A model generated the notes under the pieces. It searched no databases. It worked only from the letters and a program-made list of their open reading frames with translations, and was not told where the DNA came from. Shown one piece after another: positions 62,322 to 64,000 of a stretch of 64,000 nt of DNA. Origin of the DNA: Algicola sp. Its GTDB lineage: Bacteria; Bacteroidota; Bacteroidia; Flavobacteriales; Flavobacteriaceae. A program made the translations under genes and the position numbers. Positions within the stretch are counted from its first letter, which is position 1; every line of letters starts with the position of its first letter. Location of the stretch: the NCBI GenBank assembly GCA_018222835.1, contig JAAEZN010000002.1:1-64000 (forward strand), read 5' to 3'.

Positions 62322-63083
62322 TTATTGGTGCAAATGCCCGTGGTGCTGTTCCCTTAAACATGCCACGGCTGCGCCTATAATTCCGGCATGGTTCATAAGT
62401 TCAGCTTTTACCACTTTGGTCTCGATTTTGATATTATGGCTGAATTCTTCCCATTTTTTGGAAGTACCACCGCCAACAATGATAAGATCTGGGGAAATAA
62501 TCAGTTCTACGTATTTTAGAAACTTATTGAACCGCTTGCTCCATTTTTCATAGCTTAAACCTTCTCGTTCCTTGGCAGAAGCTGCGGCCCAAGATTCTAT
62601 TTTCTTGTATTTTTTATAAGGAATCTGCCCCAATTCAAAATTAGGGATCAATACCCCATTATAAAAAGCACCACTTCCCAGTCCGGTACCAATAGTGATC
62701 ATGATCACCAGTCCGTTTTTTCCTTTTCCGACACCATAATTCATAGATGCGTAACCTGCGGCATCCGCATCGTTGAGTACGGTAAACTCGTGATTGGTGT
62801 ATTCGGTAAAAAGTTCATCGATATTTACGCCTACCCAACTTTTGTGGAGATTTCCGGGAGACATACAGACCCCGTTTTTAACTATCGATGGAAAACCACA
62901 GCCAACAGGCCCTTTATAGTTAAAATGGTCAACAATTTTGGCCACTACTTTGGCCATGTCCTCTGGTTTTTTTGATTTTGGAGTTGGGATTCGGAAGCGT
63001 TCTGTCAACATTTCCCCAGTTTCGGCGTTCACTAGGGCACCTTTAATGCCCGATCCGCCTATATCAATACCAAGAATTTCCAT
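62322..63083 (-). CDS. ppgK: Polyphosphate glucokinase-like ROK family kinase
   Basis: The 253-residue ROK kinase has the phosphate loop LGIDIGGSGIKGALV, the catalytic LNDADAAGYA (Asp in NDAD) and MITIGTGLGSGAF. Short length, PGNLHKSW and absence of the zinc cysteines of other ROK proteins fit polyphosphate glucokinases, which phosphorylate glucose with polyphosphate or ATP. On the minus strand a TACTTTGC promoter-like motif lies about 25 bp upstream. The gene stands alone. Confidence 0.85.
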   Translation of the reverse strand: MEILGIDIGGSGIKGALVNAETGEMLTERFRIPTPKSKKPEDMAKVVAKIVDHFNYKGPVGCGFPSIVKNGVCMSPGNLHKSWVGVNIDELFTEYTNHEFTVLNDADAAGYASMNYGVGKGKNGLVIMITIGTGLGSGAFYNGVLIPNFELGQIPYKKYKKIESWAAASAKEREGLSYEKWSKRFNKFLKYVELIISPDLIIVGGGTSKKWEEFSHNIKIETKVVKAELMNHAGIIGAAVACLREQHHGHLHQ

Positions 63084-63178
63084 ATAGGAAGCGAAATTTG
63101 TTTAGGCAAAGTAACAAAAACTTTTGGTGATCAAGTAATTGTTTTAAAAATCAATGGTTTACAGCTTAGGGCGAATGG

Positions 63179-63862
63179 TTAAATTGCTTTTTGGATCACT
63201 TCAAAAACCTTGCTCCCATCACACTTTAGTGTTTTGTGCGGATATTTTAATATGAGGGCATAATCGTGAGTAGCCATTATAATGGTTCGTCCATTTTGAT
63301 TAATGTCCTGTAGTACCTTCATCACCTCCACACTGGTTTGCGGGTCAAGGTTTCCTGTAGGCTCATCCGCTAAAATAAGCTCAGGGTCGTTCAGTAGGGC
63401 CCTGGCAATGGCAATACGCTGTTGTTCGCCGCCAGAGAGCTCGTGGGGAAATTTGAATCCTTTGGTTTTCATGCCCACCTTGTTCAGAACCTCCTCTATC
63501 TTATCGTCCATTTTTTTGGGGTCTGTCCAACCAGTGGCTTTCAGTACAAACTTTAGGTTATTGTTTACGTTCCTATCGGGTAACAACTTAAAATCCTGAA
63601 AAACAATGCCCAACTTTCTTCGTAAAAAGGGGATGTCCTTTTCCTTCATCGTTTTCAAGTCAAAATCCACGACATTTCCATTTCCCTGTTTTAAAGGTAA
63701 ATCGGCATAGAGAGTTTTCATAAAACTACTTTTACCGCTTCCAGTTTTACCAATTACGTAAACAAACTCACCCTTTTTTACCTCAAGGTCAATATGGTTG
63801 AGTACTAGATTTTCGTTTTGGAAAACAGCTACGTCTTGTAATTTTACAATAGTCTCGGGCAT
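63179..63862 (-). CDS. ftsE: FtsE-type ABC transporter ATPase
   Basis: A 227-residue ATPase: Walker [11 protein letters not shown]-loop [12 protein letters not shown], signature LSGGEQQR, Walker [10 protein letters not shown] and ATHDY. FQDFKLL with DRNVxxN is the FtsE hallmark within the lipoprotein-export/MacB-like family. With FtsX it controls cell-wall hydrolases at division. FtsX is not adjacent, which is usual in Bacteroidota, so the symbol is probable rather than certain. A perfect -7 element TACTTTTG lies at 63884-63891 on the minus strand, 21 bp upstream of the start. Confidence 0.9.
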   Translation of the reverse strand: MPETIVKLQDVAVFQNENLVLNHIDLEVKKGEFVYVIGKTGSGKSSFMKTLYADLPLKQGNGNVVDFDLKTMKEKDIPFLRRKLGIVFQDFKLLPDRNVNNNLKFVLKATGWTDPKKMDDKIEEVLNKVGMKTKGFKFPHELSGGEQQRIAIARALLNDPELILADEPTGNLDPQTSVEVMKVLQDINQNGRTIIMATHDYALILKYPHKTLKCDGSKVFEVIQKAI

Positions 63863-63883
63863 AATTTTACTTCAAAGGTTACA

Positions 63884-63891
63884 CAAAAGTA
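63884..63891 (-). promoter_or_regulatory. Promoter -7 element of ftsE
   Basis: The minus strand reads TACTTTTG, an exact TAnnTTTG match, 21 bp upstream of the start codon. The -33 region is not evident. Confidence 0.5.
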
Positions 63892-64000
63892 TCTGAAAAA
63901 ATGAAACACAGAATTAAAATGGACAACGAATCTCTAAATTTAAATTGATTTAGTAAAGGATTCCCTCTTCCAGATTCTGGTGTTTAGATTAAGGTCTTTA

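Overview
The window looks like a chromosomal segment of a marine-type member of the Flavobacteriaceae (Bacteroidota). The evidence is SusC/SusD, many lipoproteins with a Ser-Cys lipobox (some followed by acidic residues), membrane-embedded AraC regulators, promoters of the Bacteroidetes form (TTG about 20 bp upstream of TAnnTTTG), few Shine-Dalgarno sites, and a tmRNA whose tag reads GENNYALAA. The genus is not determined from sequence alone. Only the first gene is cut by the window edge. There is no rRNA, tRNA, prophage, insertion sequence or CRISPR array.

1-17.6 kb, central metabolism. A LolE/FtsX-type permease (partial), a secreted M20 carboxypeptidase and an aldose-epimerase-like protein come first. 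Next is the glyoxylate shunt, aceB-aceA, divergent from a RamB/ScfR-type regulator with strong palindromes between them. A DnaQ/GIY-YIG fusion nuclease and an AraC regulator follow. The regulator diverges from a coupled hydroxyproline catabolic operon (DapA-type deaminase, semialdehyde dehydrogenase, 4-hydroxyproline 2-epimerase) that ends with a secreted DUF885 peptidase. Two overlapping universal stress genes and a thioredoxin close the block.

17.7-28.6 kb, envelope. A DUF1080 lipoprotein, a relic of an S41 peptidase, a DUF6340-like lipoprotein and a membrane AraC regulator are followed by an ECF sigma operon (sigma, anti-sigma-like, DUF4097-like, OMP, DUF2807 lipoprotein). Then come an S41-like protein that appears to lack its serine and a second membrane AraC regulator.

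28.6-46.9 kb, accessory uptake and peptidase region. A SusC/SusD pair, DUF5916 protein, trypsin-like protease, two paralogous YD-like repeat proteins around a third membrane AraC regulator, a class C serine hydrolase, a TPR-S41 peptidase and an M61 peptidase. There are peptidases but no recognisable glycosidase, so peptide uptake is the likelier role. Two families of non-coding elements recur here: a 90-bp TGTTAC element (three copies) and a phased GTTAA element (three copies). A 124-bp stem-bounded leader is duplicated, and one copy has no gene behind it.

46.9-64 kb, mostly core genes. tmRNA, a saccharopine/alanine-dehydrogenase-like enzyme, small membrane proteins, and an iron-uptake operon (TonB receptor, DUF4198, two small membrane proteins, PepSY reductase) whose promoter sits between two near-identical inverted 19-bp operators. 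Then kdsA, three tandem paralogous barrel-like proteins, typA, a DUF6503-like lipoprotein, a polyphosphate-glucokinase-like ROK kinase and ftsE.
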